DNA of 64,000 nt from SHZL01 sp963784425. Its GTDB lineage: Bacteria; Pseudomonadota; Gammaproteobacteria; Xanthomonadales; SZUA-36. Of the stretch, positions 45,014-53,767 are shown one piece after another. The stretch lies in assembly GCA_963784425.1 (NCBI GenBank), contig CAWARM010000015.1, positions 1 through 64,000 on the forward strand, written 5' to 3'. Every line of letters begins with the position of its first letter. Position 1 is the stretch's first letter. The notes beneath the pieces are model-generated. The model was not told where the DNA came from and searched no databases. It worked only from the letters and a program-made list of their open reading frames with translations. The position numbers and the translations under genes were made by a program.

Positions 45014-45484
45014 TCAGATTTCAGCGATCAGTTCGTCGAGCAATTTGCGGTGTACATTTGCGTCGATTTCCTTTTCCAGCAGGCGCGATGCGCCCAGCAC
45101 AGCAAGGCTGGCCACCTGTGCACGCAGTGCATCACGCGCCTGGTTGGTGGACAAGGCAATGTCCGCTTCGCCTGCTGCAACCTGGCGGTGGCGCTCCGCA
45201 ACAGCATCTTCCTTGGCCTGGTCGAGGATCTGGCTATGGCGCTGATTGGCTTGCTCGACGATTTCACCGGCTTTCTCGCGCGCTACGCGGATTTCTTCGC
45301 CAGCAGTGACTTTGGCCGCTGCCAGTTCTTTGTCAGCGCGGTCTGATGCGGCGAGGCCCTCGGCGATTTTCTCCCGCCGCTCGTCCATGGACTTCAATAT
45401 CACCGGCCAGATGAATTTCATGCAGAACCACACGAAAATCATCATCGCGATCGACTGCAAAAACAGCGTGGCATTGATATTCAT
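45014..45484 (-). CDS. atpF: ATP synthase b subunit
   Basis: A 156-residue peripheral stalk subunit: one N-terminal membrane helix (about 5-25, FLQSIAMMIFVWFCMKFIWP) and a long charged coiled coil to the end. It fits between atpE and atpH. Confidence 0.95.
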   Translation of the reverse strand: MNINATLFLQSIAMMIFVWFCMKFIWPVILKSMDERREKIAEGLAASDRADKELAAAKVTAGEEIRVAREKAGEIVEQANQRHSQILDQAKEDAVAERHRQVAAGEADIALSTNQARDALRAQVASLAVLGASRLLEKEIDANVHRKLLDELIAEI

Positions 45485-45494
45485 GCCTTAACCT

Positions 45495-45764
45495 CTACCC
45501 GGCCAGTGCGCTTTGCAACTGTCCCACGAAGGGGTTTGCGAAGGTGAAGAACAGCGCAATACCCACGCCGATCATCGCCACCGCGTCCAGCAAGCCAATA
45601 GCCAGGAAGAATTTACCCTGCAACATCGGCGCCAGTTCCGGCTGACGGGCAGAGCCTTCCAGCAGTCGCCCGCCGAGAATACCCACACCGATACCAACGC
45701 CCAGTGCGCCCAGGCCAATGAGCAAGCCAACAGCGATTGCGGTCATACCAATTACAGTTTCCAT
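45495..45764 (-). CDS. atpE: ATP synthase c subunit
   Basis: An 89-residue proteolipid with two membrane helices and the glycine-rich GALGVGIGVGILGGRLLEGSARQP loop region. The ion-carrying carboxylate is D60 in GLLDAVAMIGVG, and the residues around it lack the usual Na+-binding pattern, so protons are the likely coupling ion. The ATG at 45764 is spaced six bases from GGGAG; a GTG at 45767 is the alternative. Confidence 0.95.
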   Translation of the reverse strand: METVIGMTAIAVGLLIGLGALGVGIGVGILGGRLLEGSARQPELAPMLQGKFFLAIGLLDAVAMIGVGIALFFTFANPFVGQLQSALAG

Positions 45765-45817
45765 CACTAACTCCCGTTCTCAGAGATTGTTAAAGCAAAA
45801 ATAAATCCGTTTTCTCA

Positions 45818-46894
45818 TCAATGATGTTCCGAAGCCATGCTCAGGTAGACAATGGTTAACATCATGAAAATAAAGGCCTGCAGTGTCACGATAAGCAGGT
45901 GGAAAACCGCCCAGCCAAAATGCATTAATTGCCCACCGAGGAACGACAAACCCCCGACCAACACCATTTCCGCGAACAACACCAGCCAGGTCTTGCCATT
46001 GCTCAGCTTGCCCTTCATGTTCAGCCACAAGGTGACAAACACGGTAGCCGTGGCCGCGACCCAGAACCAGGTTGGGATGTGCTCACCGAAAATGGCGCTC
46101 AGACCGGCGCCCACAACTCCCGAACCCGCTGTGAACACCATGGCAATAAGGATAAAGATCAGCTCGCCCGCGTACATGTTGCCAAATAGTCGCAAGCCCA
46201 GTGAAACGGGCCGGGAGAAGAGCGTTACCAGTTCCAGCAGCAGATTAAACACCATTACAAAGGGCCAGAAAATCTTTGGCATGCCCAATTCCTTCGGGTT
46301 CAGCGGGTTGAACACCAGTTCACCCAGGAAGCCGCCCACACCTTTGAAGCGAATGCTGTAGATAATGATCAACAGGAACACAGCGATGGCCATGCCCATG
46401 GTGGCATTGACATCCGTGGTTGGTACCACTTTCTGGTAGACGTGCTCGGGATCAAGGCCGAAAAATGCCTCTCCACCAAGACCCGCCAAACTCGGCAGCC
46501 AGTCGACCGGGAGCAGGTCCATGCAGTTCATGAGCAGGATCCAGGCGAAAAGAGTCAGCGCCAGGGGCGCAATCAACCGGCTGGTGCCGTGAAAAGAGTC
46601 GCGGACGTTGGTATCAACGAATTCCACTACGCTTTCAATCGCCGACTGGAAGCGAGAAGGCACACCGGAATTGGCTTTCCTGGCGACATTGCGAAAAAGG
46701 AAGAAAAAAACCACTCCCATCAGCAAAGACCAGAGCATGGTATCGACATTGACCGCCCAAAAGCCCATGGCCGTGGCTTCCGCCGGTGTGTGGGCAAAGC
46801 CCCACGTGCCCTCAGCCGTTTTGCCAAAGGTCAGGTTCTGCAAATGGTGCTGGATATACGCACTCTGAGTGATTTTTTCACTACCGCCAGACAT
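45818..46894 (-). CDS. atpB: ATP synthase a subunit with an unusually long loop
   Basis: A 358-residue a subunit (E. coli is 271). The essential arginine is R235 in SLGLRLFGNMYAGEL, and the C-terminal helix WAVFHLLIVTLQAFIFMML has H332 and Q339. The distance from the arginine to the histidine is 97 residues against 35 in E. coli: about 60 extra residues lie at roughly 255-325 and include two hydrophobic stretches (near 275-293 and 302-320). The N-terminal region is also somewhat longer. The frame is uninterrupted, so the extra part appears real. Confidence 0.93.
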   Translation of the reverse strand: MSGGSEKITQSAYIQHHLQNLTFGKTAEGTWGFAHTPAEATAMGFWAVNVDTMLWSLLMGVVFFFLFRNVARKANSGVPSRFQSAIESVVEFVDTNVRDSFHGTSRLIAPLALTLFAWILLMNCMDLLPVDWLPSLAGLGGEAFFGLDPEHVYQKVVPTTDVNATMGMAIAVFLLIIIYSIRFKGVGGFLGELVFNPLNPKELGMPKIFWPFVMVFNLLLELVTLFSRPVSLGLRLFGNMYAGELIFILIAMVFTAGSGVVGAGLSAIFGEHIPTWFWVAATATVFVTLWLNMKGKLSNGKTWLVLFAEMVLVGGLSFLGGQLMHFGWAVFHLLIVTLQAFIFMMLTIVYLSMASEHH

Positions 46895-46989
46895 GTTCCA
46901 ACCCGATATGTTGCATTTATGTATCCCGGTGAGGACGATTATTCAAAAATCATGCGCCTTATGACTGACTGATCAACGTACAGTTAGGT

Positions 46990-47373
46990 TCAGCGTATGG
47001 CCCTGGCCAAACCAACCCAGCTGCTTATCAGTACCATCAACATGCCGACAAAAAACCACAGCGGCGCGAGCGGCTTTACCCAGATAAAAACCAGGGCGCA
47101 CAACACACCCGTCAAAAACAACTTGCCGAACTCAGCCACAGCGGCGGTGCCGAGAAAGCGCGTACTGTCACTGCCGATCCTGCGCGCCACCAAAACAGTG
47201 AACAGCAGGCCAGGCAGGTACACAGCCAAGCTACCGCACATCGATGAATAAGCGGCTACCGGACCCAGCAGCAACAACCCCATGGCCAGCGTGATGGCCA
47301 CCAGGGTCTGGATCCTCAGTGCCACGAACAGCGCACGCACCGTCGTTGCAGCGTAAGTGGGCTGCTGATTCAT
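46990..47373 (-). CDS. atpI: ATP synthase subunit I
   Basis: A 127-residue membrane protein with four hydrophobic helices, encoded as the first gene of the atp operon. AtpI helps assemble the c ring and may move Mg2+. The sequence is weakly conserved as is usual for this subunit; position and topology make the call. A promoter is predicted about 60 bases upstream. Confidence 0.87.
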   Translation of the reverse strand: MNQQPTYAATTVRALFVALRIQTLVAITLAMGLLLLGPVAAYSSMCGSLAVYLPGLLFTVLVARRIGSDSTRFLGTAAVAEFGKLFLTGVLCALVFIWVKPLAPLWFFVGMLMVLISSWVGLARAIR

Positions 47374-47434
47374 CTGAATTCCTGCATGCCCCCACGCCCA
47401 CCGTTAAAACCTCAAGCAGGGCCAAAGACCGTAC

Positions 47435-47464
47435 ATTTTAGCATTGACAAAAAGCTGTGGGCAA
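47435..47464 (-). promoter_or_regulatory. Promoter of the ATP synthase operon
   Basis: On the minus strand: -35 TTGCCC (47464-47459), 18-base spacer, and -10 TAAAAT (47440-47435) preceded by TGC, an extended -10. Transcription would start about 55 bases before atpI. The rest of the 321-base gap (47374-47694), which must also hold the promoter of the divergent glycosyltransferase operon, shows no other clear feature; a TAAAAT at 47562-47567 is a weak candidate for that promoter. Confidence 0.5.
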
Positions 47465-47694
47465 TTGAAACATTGGCCTTTCTCACGGAAATTGAGCCTG
47501 TGGCATAACATCATCCTCACAATACTCCTGGCCCCATGGTGTGAAGCAGCAGCGAATAGCCTAAAATGCTACGGGTGTCCGGTTGCTATTGCCTTGTCCT
47601 GCGTCACTATTTATCCAACTCAAACGCCTGAGTATCCATCATCCGAGCCCAGGGGGCTCAAGGCCAACAAGATTAGCAAATCATCGCCGTGAAA

Positions 47695-49365
47695 ATGGAT
47701 ACCCGCACCTTGCCAGCGGTGGCCCTGCTGCTGGCCGCGCTCTACCTGTCCGTTGGTCTTGGTATGCGCGACCCGTGGCCACCCGATGAGCCCCGCTACG
47801 TGCTGGTGGCGCAGGAAATGGTGGAGAGTGGCAAGTGGTTTTTACCCGCGCGGGGGGGTGAGCTCTATCCGGATAAGCCGCCACTGTTCATGTGGTCGGA
47901 AGCCGTTGTGTACGCCATGTCCGGATCGATCCGGTTGGCCTTCCTGTTACCCTCGTTGCTCGCCGGGCTCGGGACCTTGTGTTTGGTGTATGCCTGCGGC
48001 CGTGATCTGTGGGACCGGCGCACCGGGCTGATCGCAGCTGTGTTGTTGTTTTGCACTTTCCAGTTTCTCAAGCAGACCAGCGGCGGCCAGATTGATGCCC
48101 TGCTCTGCCTGTGGACGACACTGGCGGCCACGGGCTTCCTGCGCCACTACCTGCGCGGGCCTGCGCCGTTTTGGCTGTGCCTCGCCGCCCTGGCCTGCGG
48201 GCTGGGCGTGATTACCAAGGGGGTGGGTTTCCTGCCGGTACTGTTCGTCCCCATCGCCATGCTGTATCGCCGCATTGGCCATGCGCCCGGCGCCATTACC
48301 CCGGCCATGCCAGCGTCCTGGCGCTGGGCATCTGTGGGTGCGTTCTTGCTGCCGCTGCTGGCCTGGGTGGTGCCCCTGTTGTTGCTCAGCCAGCACGACC
48401 CGGCCATTGCGGCCTACCGCGACAATATTCTCCTGCACCAGACCGTCGACCGTTATTCCACGCCGTGGGGGCATTTCCACCCGTTCTGGTATTACCTCGT
48501 TCGGGTTATTCCGTTCAACTGGATGAGCCTGAGCCCGCTAGTGCTGTTTGCCCTGCCATACTGGTGGCGGACTGCCCGCAGTGAGCCGCGATTCTGGCTG
48601 CCCCTGGCCTGGGTAGCCCTGGTCATCGTGTTTTTTTCCGCCTCGCCAGCCAAGAGAGATATCTACATCTACCCGGCGCTTCCGCTGCTGGCGCTGGCAG
48701 TGGCGCCCCTGTTTGAACAGCTGGTGCGGCGCGCTGCGGTGCAGTGGGTGTACTACCTGCTTGGCAGCCTGATGACCCTGGCGTTGCTGGGAGCTTTGGC
48801 AGTGTCGATGGGTTGGTTCACGCTGAAAAATTCCTTCGGCATCCCGCTGGCGCAGTTCACTCCGCTGTTTGCCTGGGCCGTGGTAACTGCTTTGCTCAGC
48901 GGCAGCCTGTTCCGCCGCAAACGTGCGTTCCACTGGCTGAGCGCCATCCTGCTCGCGACCTGGCTGGCCTACCGCCTCTTTGCCACGCCATTGTTGAATG
49001 ATGTGCGCTCATCAAAGGGACTGCTGCAAGAAGTAGCTGTGCGTATCGGCCCGGATGCTGAACTGGGTCTCGCTGGCTGGCGCGAACAAACCCTGTTGCA
49101 GGCACGATTGCAAAGAACTGCGGAACCGGTCCTGTTCGGCCTGGGTGCTGCAAGTGTGGACCAGTGGCGGGCCGCTTTTGACTGGTTGCAGTCCGGTTCA
49201 TCCCGCTGGCTGCTGTTCCCGGACGTGGATGTGCCGGCCTGCCTGGATAAGGCACGGGCCGAAGACCTGGGCATGTTCCACCGCTTGCATTGGTTGCTGG
49301 TCACAGCGGAAGCGATCACACCCGCCTGTGATTCTGCCTCGCCTCCGGGAGGTGAAACCGCATGA
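47695..49365 (+). CDS. ArnT/PMT-like lipid-linked glycosyltransferase
   Basis: A 556-residue GT-C fold protein with about 11-12 membrane helices in the first 450 residues and a soluble C-terminal domain. The DPWPPDEPRYVLVAQEM motif near residue 24-40 holds the acidic residues typical of the first periplasmic loop in ArnT/PMT enzymes, and LYPDKPPLFMW follows. Such enzymes move a sugar from an undecaprenyl-phosphate carrier onto lipid A or another acceptor in the periplasm. With the GT2 and LAB_N genes after it, it probably modifies lipid A or a surface glycan; whether the sugar is aminoarabinose is unknown. A GTG at 47689 is an equal alternative start. Confidence 0.83.
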   Translation: MDTRTLPAVALLLAALYLSVGLGMRDPWPPDEPRYVLVAQEMVESGKWFLPARGGELYPDKPPLFMWSEAVVYAMSGSIRLAFLLPSLLAGLGTLCLVYACGRDLWDRRTGLIAAVLLFCTFQFLKQTSGGQIDALLCLWTTLAATGFLRHYLRGPAPFWLCLAALACGLGVITKGVGFLPVLFVPIAMLYRRIGHAPGAITPAMPASWRWASVGAFLLPLLAWVVPLLLLSQHDPAIAAYRDNILLHQTVDRYSTPWGHFHPFWYYLVRVIPFNWMSLSPLVLFALPYWWRTARSEPRFWLPLAWVALVIVFFSASPAKRDIYIYPALPLLALAVAPLFEQLVRRAAVQWVYYLLGSLMTLALLGALAVSMGWFTLKNSFGIPLAQFTPLFAWAVVTALLSGSLFRRKRAFHWLSAILLATWLAYRLFATPLLNDVRSSKGLLQEVAVRIGPDAELGLAGWREQTLLQARLQRTAEPVLFGLGAASVDQWRAAFDWLQSGSSRWLLFPDVDVPACLDKARAEDLGMFHRLHWLLVTAEAITPACDSASPPGGETA

Positions 49366-50105
49366 GCCTTGAAATCAGCATCGTGATCCCGGTATACAAC
49401 GAAGAAGCGAACATAGGGCCGCTGGTGGCGGAAGTCACGCAGATATTCAGGGGCCGTGAGTACGAGATCATAATGGTGGATGATTGCAGCGCTGACGGCT
49501 CCTGGGCTCAGTTGCAGCAATTGCGTTCGGAAAACCCCCAGCTACGCGCCCTGCGGCATTCCCTGCGTTGCGGCCAAAGTACTGCCGTATGGAATGGAGT
49601 CGAGGCAGCACGGGCCGCTGTCGTCGCCACCCTGGATGGCGACGGCCAGAATGATCCTGCTGATCTCCCGGCGCTGATCAAGGCCCTCCAGGAAGCCAAC
49701 GCCGGGGCCAACACTGGGGCCAGCCGCCGGGTGGCCATGGTGGCGGGCTGGCGCACGCAGAGAAAAGACAGTGCGGTCAAGCTGCTGTCTTCACGCATCG
49801 CCAATGGCATACGTCGCAACATGTTGCGTGACGGCACCCCGGATACCGGTTGCGGTATAAAGGTTTTCTACCGCGACGTGTTTATCGGCCTGCCGTACTT
49901 CGACCATATGCACCGCTTTCTGCCCGCCCTGGTGCAGCGCACCGGACGCACGGTGATCAGCGTACCGGTCAAGCATCGGCCACGGTTGCGGGGAAAATCA
50001 AAATACGGTATCTGGAACCGTCTGTGGGTCGGAATCGTGGACCTGCTGGGTGTTGCATGGCTGATTCGCCGTTCGCGCCGCCCGTCTGTCGAGGAGTTAA
50101 CCTGA
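49362..50105 (+). CDS. Family 2 glycosyltransferase (polyprenyl-phosphate sugar synthase-like)
   Basis: A 247-residue GT-A fold enzyme resembling dolichol-phosphate mannose synthase/ArnC without the C-terminal membrane helices. Motifs: IVIPVYNEEANIGPL (1-20), MVDDCSADGSW near 38-48, LDGDGQNDPADLP near 88-100 (the metal-binding DxD). It would charge undecaprenyl phosphate with a sugar for the ArnT-like enzyme. Its start overlaps the stop of that gene by 4 bases (ATGA). Confidence 0.87.
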   Translation: MSLEISIVIPVYNEEANIGPLVAEVTQIFRGREYEIIMVDDCSADGSWAQLQQLRSENPQLRALRHSLRCGQSTAVWNGVEAARAAVVATLDGDGQNDPADLPALIKALQEANAGANTGASRRVAMVAGWRTQRKDSAVKLLSSRIANGIRRNMLRDGTPDTGCGIKVFYRDVFIGLPYFDHMHRFLPALVQRTGRTVISVPVKHRPRLRGKSKYGIWNRLWVGIVDLLGVAWLIRRSRRPSVEELT

Positions 50106-50145
50106 GGAAGCTCTGAATAAATCAGAATTTCCCTGAGGAGGTTCT

Positions 50146-50448
50146 ATGAAACCTGAAACGTTTTGGCTGATCGTTGGATTCAGCGGCCAGGCACTGTTTT
50201 CTGCGCGCTTCCTGATCCAGTGGATCAGCAGCGAGCGCGCCAAGAAAAGCGTGATCCCCGAAGCCTTCTGGTGGTGCAGCATAGGTGGATCCATGGTTTT
50301 GCTCAGCTATGCGATTTATCGCCAGGACCCGGTATTCATCCTCGGGCAGTCGGTGGGTTTTTTTATCTATGGCCGCAATCTGCAGTTGCTGCACCACGAG
50401 CGCAAACGGCTGGCCGCCTTGCGGCAGGAGAGCGGCCCGGCGCCCTGA
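50146..50448 (+). CDS. Lipid A biosynthesis N-terminal (LAB_N) domain protein
   Basis: A 100-residue membrane protein with three hydrophobic helices, the full length of the LAB_N domain (FLIQWISSERAKKSVIPEAFWW is typical). Stand-alone LAB_N proteins are regularly found next to family 2 and family 39/83 glycosyltransferases, and may act as small membrane partners or flippases. A GAGGAGGTT site lies just before the start. It ends the operon and converges with parB. Confidence 0.85.
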   Translation: MKPETFWLIVGFSGQALFSARFLIQWISSERAKKSVIPEAFWWCSIGGSMVLLSYAIYRQDPVFILGQSVGFFIYGRNLQLLHHERKRLAALRQESGPAP

Positions 50449-50475
50449 CCCTCTGGAAGCTTATTCTTAGGAAAT

Positions 50476-51348
50476 TTACTCGTCGGGCAGCTTGATGTGG
50501 TCGAGAATACCTTCGAGTTCATCGGTGGTGTTGTAGCTGATCACCAGCTTGCCCTTGCCGGAGGCCTGGTGCTGAATTTTCACTTTGGCGCACAGAGCTT
50601 CCTCCAGGCGGTTCTGCAAACGCTGGATATCCGGATCAGTTTTTCGGGCGGGCTTTTTGGCCGGTAGCTGCAGGCGGCGAACCAGCGCTTCCGTGTCCCG
50701 GACCGATAGCTTGCGCGTCACTACTTCCCGCGCGGCCTTGAGTTGCAGGCCGGCATCCAGGGACAACAGGGCACGGGCGTGACCCATCTCGATCAGGCGT
50801 CCATCCACCATGTCCTTGACCTCCTGCATCAGCTCCAGCAGGCGCAACAGGTTGGAAACCGCGACGCGGGAGCGGCCAACCGCATCGGCCGCCTCACGAT
50901 GGGTCATGTGGAATTCGTCAATCAGCCGGCGCAAGGCCGTTGCTTCTTCCAGCGGGTTCAGATCTTCGCGCTGGATGTTTTCGATCAGCGACATGGCCAC
51001 GGTGGCTTCGTCCGCGACATTGCGCACCACGGCAGGAATTGAGTCCAGCCCGGCCTTCTGCGCGGCACGCCAGCGGCGCTCGCCGGCGATCAGTTCAAAT
51101 TCGCCCGGCGCTGTTTCACGCACCACCACCGGCTGTACCACGCCCTGGGCGCGAATTGAGCTGGCCAGTTCCTCCAGTTTGTCCTCGTCAAATACCGAGC
51201 GTGGCTGGAACCGGCCGGGCCGGATGACATCCAGCGGCAGGTGACGCAGCTCATCACGGGACTCCGTTCCGCCACCTTTCTGCAAGGTGTTCTGGCTGAG
51301 CATGGCGCTCAGGTTGCGCCCCAAGGGAGTCTTTTTACGTGTTGTCAT
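50476..51348 (-). CDS. parB: Chromosome partitioning protein ParB
   Basis: A 290-residue ParB/Spo0J. The N-terminal CTPase/ParB domain has the GERRWRAAQ motif near 93-101, a helix-turn-helix follows at about 150-185 (HREAADAVGRSRVAVSNLLRL), and a C-terminal dimerisation region closes the protein. It binds parS sites near the origin and loads ParA/SMC. It directly follows parA. No full parS site was found in this window. Confidence 0.95.
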   Translation of the reverse strand: MTTRKKTPLGRNLSAMLSQNTLQKGGGTESRDELRHLPLDVIRPGRFQPRSVFDEDKLEELASSIRAQGVVQPVVVRETAPGEFELIAGERRWRAAQKAGLDSIPAVVRNVADEATVAMSLIENIQREDLNPLEEATALRRLIDEFHMTHREAADAVGRSRVAVSNLLRLLELMQEVKDMVDGRLIEMGHARALLSLDAGLQLKAAREVVTRKLSVRDTEALVRRLQLPAKKPARKTDPDIQRLQNRLEEALCAKVKIQHQASGKGKLVISYNTTDELEGILDHIKLPDE

Positions 51349-51378
51349 AATGCATGTTCTTCAGTCTGAATGAGGCCA

Positions 51379-52185
51379 TCATGCGGTCGCCGGATCGTGC
51401 ACCGGTTCGTGCACTGGTTTGTTGGCGGTATTTCGTCGCAGCAATTCACCGGCAAGGCCAATGTAAGCCAGCGCACCTTTGGATTCGGGGTCATACAGCA
51501 GCACCGGCAGGCCATAGCTCGGCGCTTCGGCAATGCGCACATTGCGTGGAATCAGGGTGCGATACACCTTGTCGCCAAAATTTTCCAGCAGTTGTTCCGA
51601 GACTGCAGCCGAGAGGTTGTTGCGTACATCAAACATGGTGCGCAACAGGCCTTCAATCTGCAGGTCCGGGTTAATGCTGCCGCGCACCTGCTCTATGGTG
51701 TTGACCAGGCCCGTCAAGCCTTCCAGCGCGTAGTATTCGCACTGCATGGGTATCAACACGCCGTCTGCGGCTGCCAGCGCATTGAGTGTAAGGATGTTGA
51801 GCGAGGGCGGGCAGTCAATGATGACCCAGTCGTAGTCAGCGGCCGCGGCCGCCAGCGCCCGCCTCAAAGCATATTCCCGTCCTTCCCGGCCCAGCAAGGT
51901 AACCTCTGCCGCAGTGAGGTCCGCGTTGGCAGGCAGAAGATCAAAACCGAGTTCACTCAATTGAAACCGTGCTTGTTCCAGGCTGCGCTCACCCAGCAGG
52001 ACTTCGCAGGTGGTAGCGAGCAGACCTCGCGGTCGTACCCCACAGCCCACCGTTGCGTTGGCCTGCGGATCCAGGTCTATCAACAACACGCGGCAGCGGG
52101 TTGCGGCCAGGGCAGCAGCCAGGTTAACGCAGGTGGTGGTTTTGCCCACACCGCCTTTTTGGTTCGCAACAGCAATGCAGCGCAC
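51379..52185 (-). CDS. parA: Chromosome partitioning ATPase ParA
   Basis: A 268-residue ParA/Soj ATPase with deviant Walker A KGGVGKTTT at about residues 10-18, DLDPQANAT near 38-46 and IIDCPPSLNILTLNAL near 120-135. It works with ParB to segregate the origin region. It sits between rsmG and parB as in many proteobacteria. Confidence 0.96.
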   Translation of the reverse strand: MRCIAVANQKGGVGKTTTCVNLAAALAATRCRVLLIDLDPQANATVGCGVRPRGLLATTCEVLLGERSLEQARFQLSELGFDLLPANADLTAAEVTLLGREGREYALRRALAAAAADYDWVIIDCPPSLNILTLNALAAADGVLIPMQCEYYALEGLTGLVNTIEQVRGSINPDLQIEGLLRTMFDVRNNLSAAVSEQLLENFGDKVYRTLIPRNVRIAEAPSYGLPVLLYDPESKGALAYIGLAGELLRRNTANKPVHEPVHDPATA

Positions 52186-52274
52186 GTCAGCCCAACCTTG
52201 GAAAAGCGAGAGGGCTGGCGGTTTGCGGCCGTTGCGAATCGTGGGGAAAAGACATTCCGATCAGTCAACCAGGG

Positions 52275-52943
52275 TCATGCAGTGAGGGACATAATGACGA
52301 GGTGGCGTTCCTCATGCAATCCCGGCGGAGAAAGTTTTTCCACCCGGTCCACCCGGATCCAGGCCGGCAGCCGGGTTATTTCTGCATCCGGGCGGCGGCC
52401 CTTCATGGCCAGCAGCTTTGTATCCGGCCCCAGCAGATGACGTGCGGCGCCAGCAAATTGCGCCAGTTCGGAAAATGCACGGCTGATGATTGTCGATGGA
52501 AAACCCGTTGGGGCCGATGGAAAATCCGGGAGCGAAAACTCTTCCAGGCGATCTTGCACCGGAATGATATTGTCCAGTCCGAGTTCACGCTTGACGTGCC
52601 GCAGGAAGCGGATCTTCTTGCCAGCACTGTCGAGCAGGGTCACCTGCATCCCGGGCCGCATGATGGCCAGCGGTACACCGGGCAGGCCGGCACCGGTCCC
52701 GGCATCCACTAAATGTGTGGGCGTTTGTGCTTCAAGCCAGGGTAAAACCGACAGGGAATCGAGCAGATGGCGTGAAACCATTTGAGCCGGATCACGCACG
52801 GCGGTCAGGTTATAGGAGCGATTCCAGTGAACCAGCAGATCCAGGTAGGCCAGCAGAAACGCACAACGTTCAGCCACAAGTTCTTCCCCCAGCATGGCGC
52901 GGTAGCCGGCCAGTAGTTCTTCGGCCCTGTCTGATTCAGCCAT
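52275..52943 (-). CDS. rsmG: 16S rRNA (guanine-N7) methyltransferase RsmG
   Basis: A 222-residue SAM-dependent methyltransferase that modifies G527 of 16S rRNA. The SAM site VDAGTGAGLPGVPLAI is at about 77-92, and NLTAVRDPAQMVSRHLLDSL near 46-66 is typical of the family. Usually mnmG lies just upstream; here it is absent and a secreted unknown is found instead. Confidence 0.95.
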   Translation of the reverse strand: MAESDRAEELLAGYRAMLGEELVAERCAFLLAYLDLLVHWNRSYNLTAVRDPAQMVSRHLLDSLSVLPWLEAQTPTHLVDAGTGAGLPGVPLAIMRPGMQVTLLDSAGKKIRFLRHVKRELGLDNIIPVQDRLEEFSLPDFPSAPTGFPSTIISRAFSELAQFAGAARHLLGPDTKLLAMKGRRPDAEITRLPAWIRVDRVEKLSPPGLHEERHLVIMSLTA

Positions 52944-52989
52944 GCACGGGGTCAGCCATGAACCGCGTTAACCATGCACTTTGGCGTGC

Positions 52990-53709
52990 TCAGAAGCCCG
53001 TCACACCCATCTGCGACTTGATTTTCTTGGCAATTTGCTTGGCTGCATCGGAATGCTCGGTGTCTTTGGTTTCGGTCACGATGCGCCACACCGGTTGCCG
53101 GGCCTTGAGGTCGTAATAGGTAGACTCGACAATGGCTGATCTCTGGAAATCGGAATAGCCGGGTCCTTGCTGGACGGTGTATACGTTGGTGAAATAGGGC
53201 GTTCCCCAGGCGTAGCCGGCCCAACCAACTGCGGTTCCTTCGTACTGCAGCCAATAGTCTGACCTCTGGTACTCACCACTGACCCCGCCGCCGGTATAGA
53301 ACAACACGATTACCCCGTCCATGCCGGCTTCAATCAATGCCTTGGCCGCTTTGTCCGAGTTGATCTTGCCGCGGATGCCGCCAAACATGCCGGGGATTTT
53401 GCTGCCGGCGACGACTTCCCGGTTTTTCTTTTGCAGAACCTCCACAATCGCGATTTCCACCGCCTCGCGCATCAGCCCATCGGGCAGGACAGCGATTACC
53501 GCGATTTTTGCCGGGTCACTCTTGGGCGCGTCCTTATTGACCCACTTGTCCAATTGCTTGGTGCGGGCTTCACCAGCCGATGCCAGCAGCAGCGCCAGCA
53601 GGGCAAACACGGTGACACTGAAGATTTTGCGCTTGCCTGGTTTGCGGTGGCTGAGTTTGCGGTTGCCCGGTTTGCAGATGCCGGGTTTGTGGTCAGTTAG
53701 GTAGTTCAT
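52990..53709 (-). CDS. Secreted protein of unknown function
   Basis: A 239-residue protein with a basic N-terminal region of about 28 residues carrying a degenerate KPG repeat, followed by a hydrophobic signal core (about 29-46, FSVTVFALLALLLASAGEA). The mature part is a compact alpha/beta domain with KIAVIAVLPDGLMREAVEIAIVEVL and a Tyr/Gly-rich middle. It resembles small periplasmic stress or DUF4136-like proteins in outline, but I do not recognise the family with certainty. The long basic n-region is odd for a signal peptide; a shorter non-ATG start is possible. Confidence 0.6.
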   Translation of the reverse strand: MNYLTDHKPGICKPGNRKLSHRKPGKRKIFSVTVFALLALLLASAGEARTKQLDKWVNKDAPKSDPAKIAVIAVLPDGLMREAVEIAIVEVLQKKNREVVAGSKIPGMFGGIRGKINSDKAAKALIEAGMDGVIVLFYTGGGVSGEYQRSDYWLQYEGTAVGWAGYAWGTPYFTNVYTVQQGPGYSDFQRSAIVESTYYDLKARQPVWRIVTETKDTEHSDAAKQIAKKIKSQMGVTGF

Positions 53710-53767
53710 GAACTTTTCTCGCTTTGGCGGACGGCTATATTAACCCAACACGGATTCCGACAGACGT

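Noticed and set aside
47374..47694. Replication origin in the gap beside atpI
   Set aside because: Only one weak DnaA-like box (TTATCCAAC near 47609) and no AT-rich unwinding tract or box cluster were found, although the gene neighbourhood is origin-like.
51112..51127. parS-like sequence inside parB (TGTTTCACG...)
   Set aside because: Only the left half matches the TGTTTCACGTGAAACA consensus; the right half does not.
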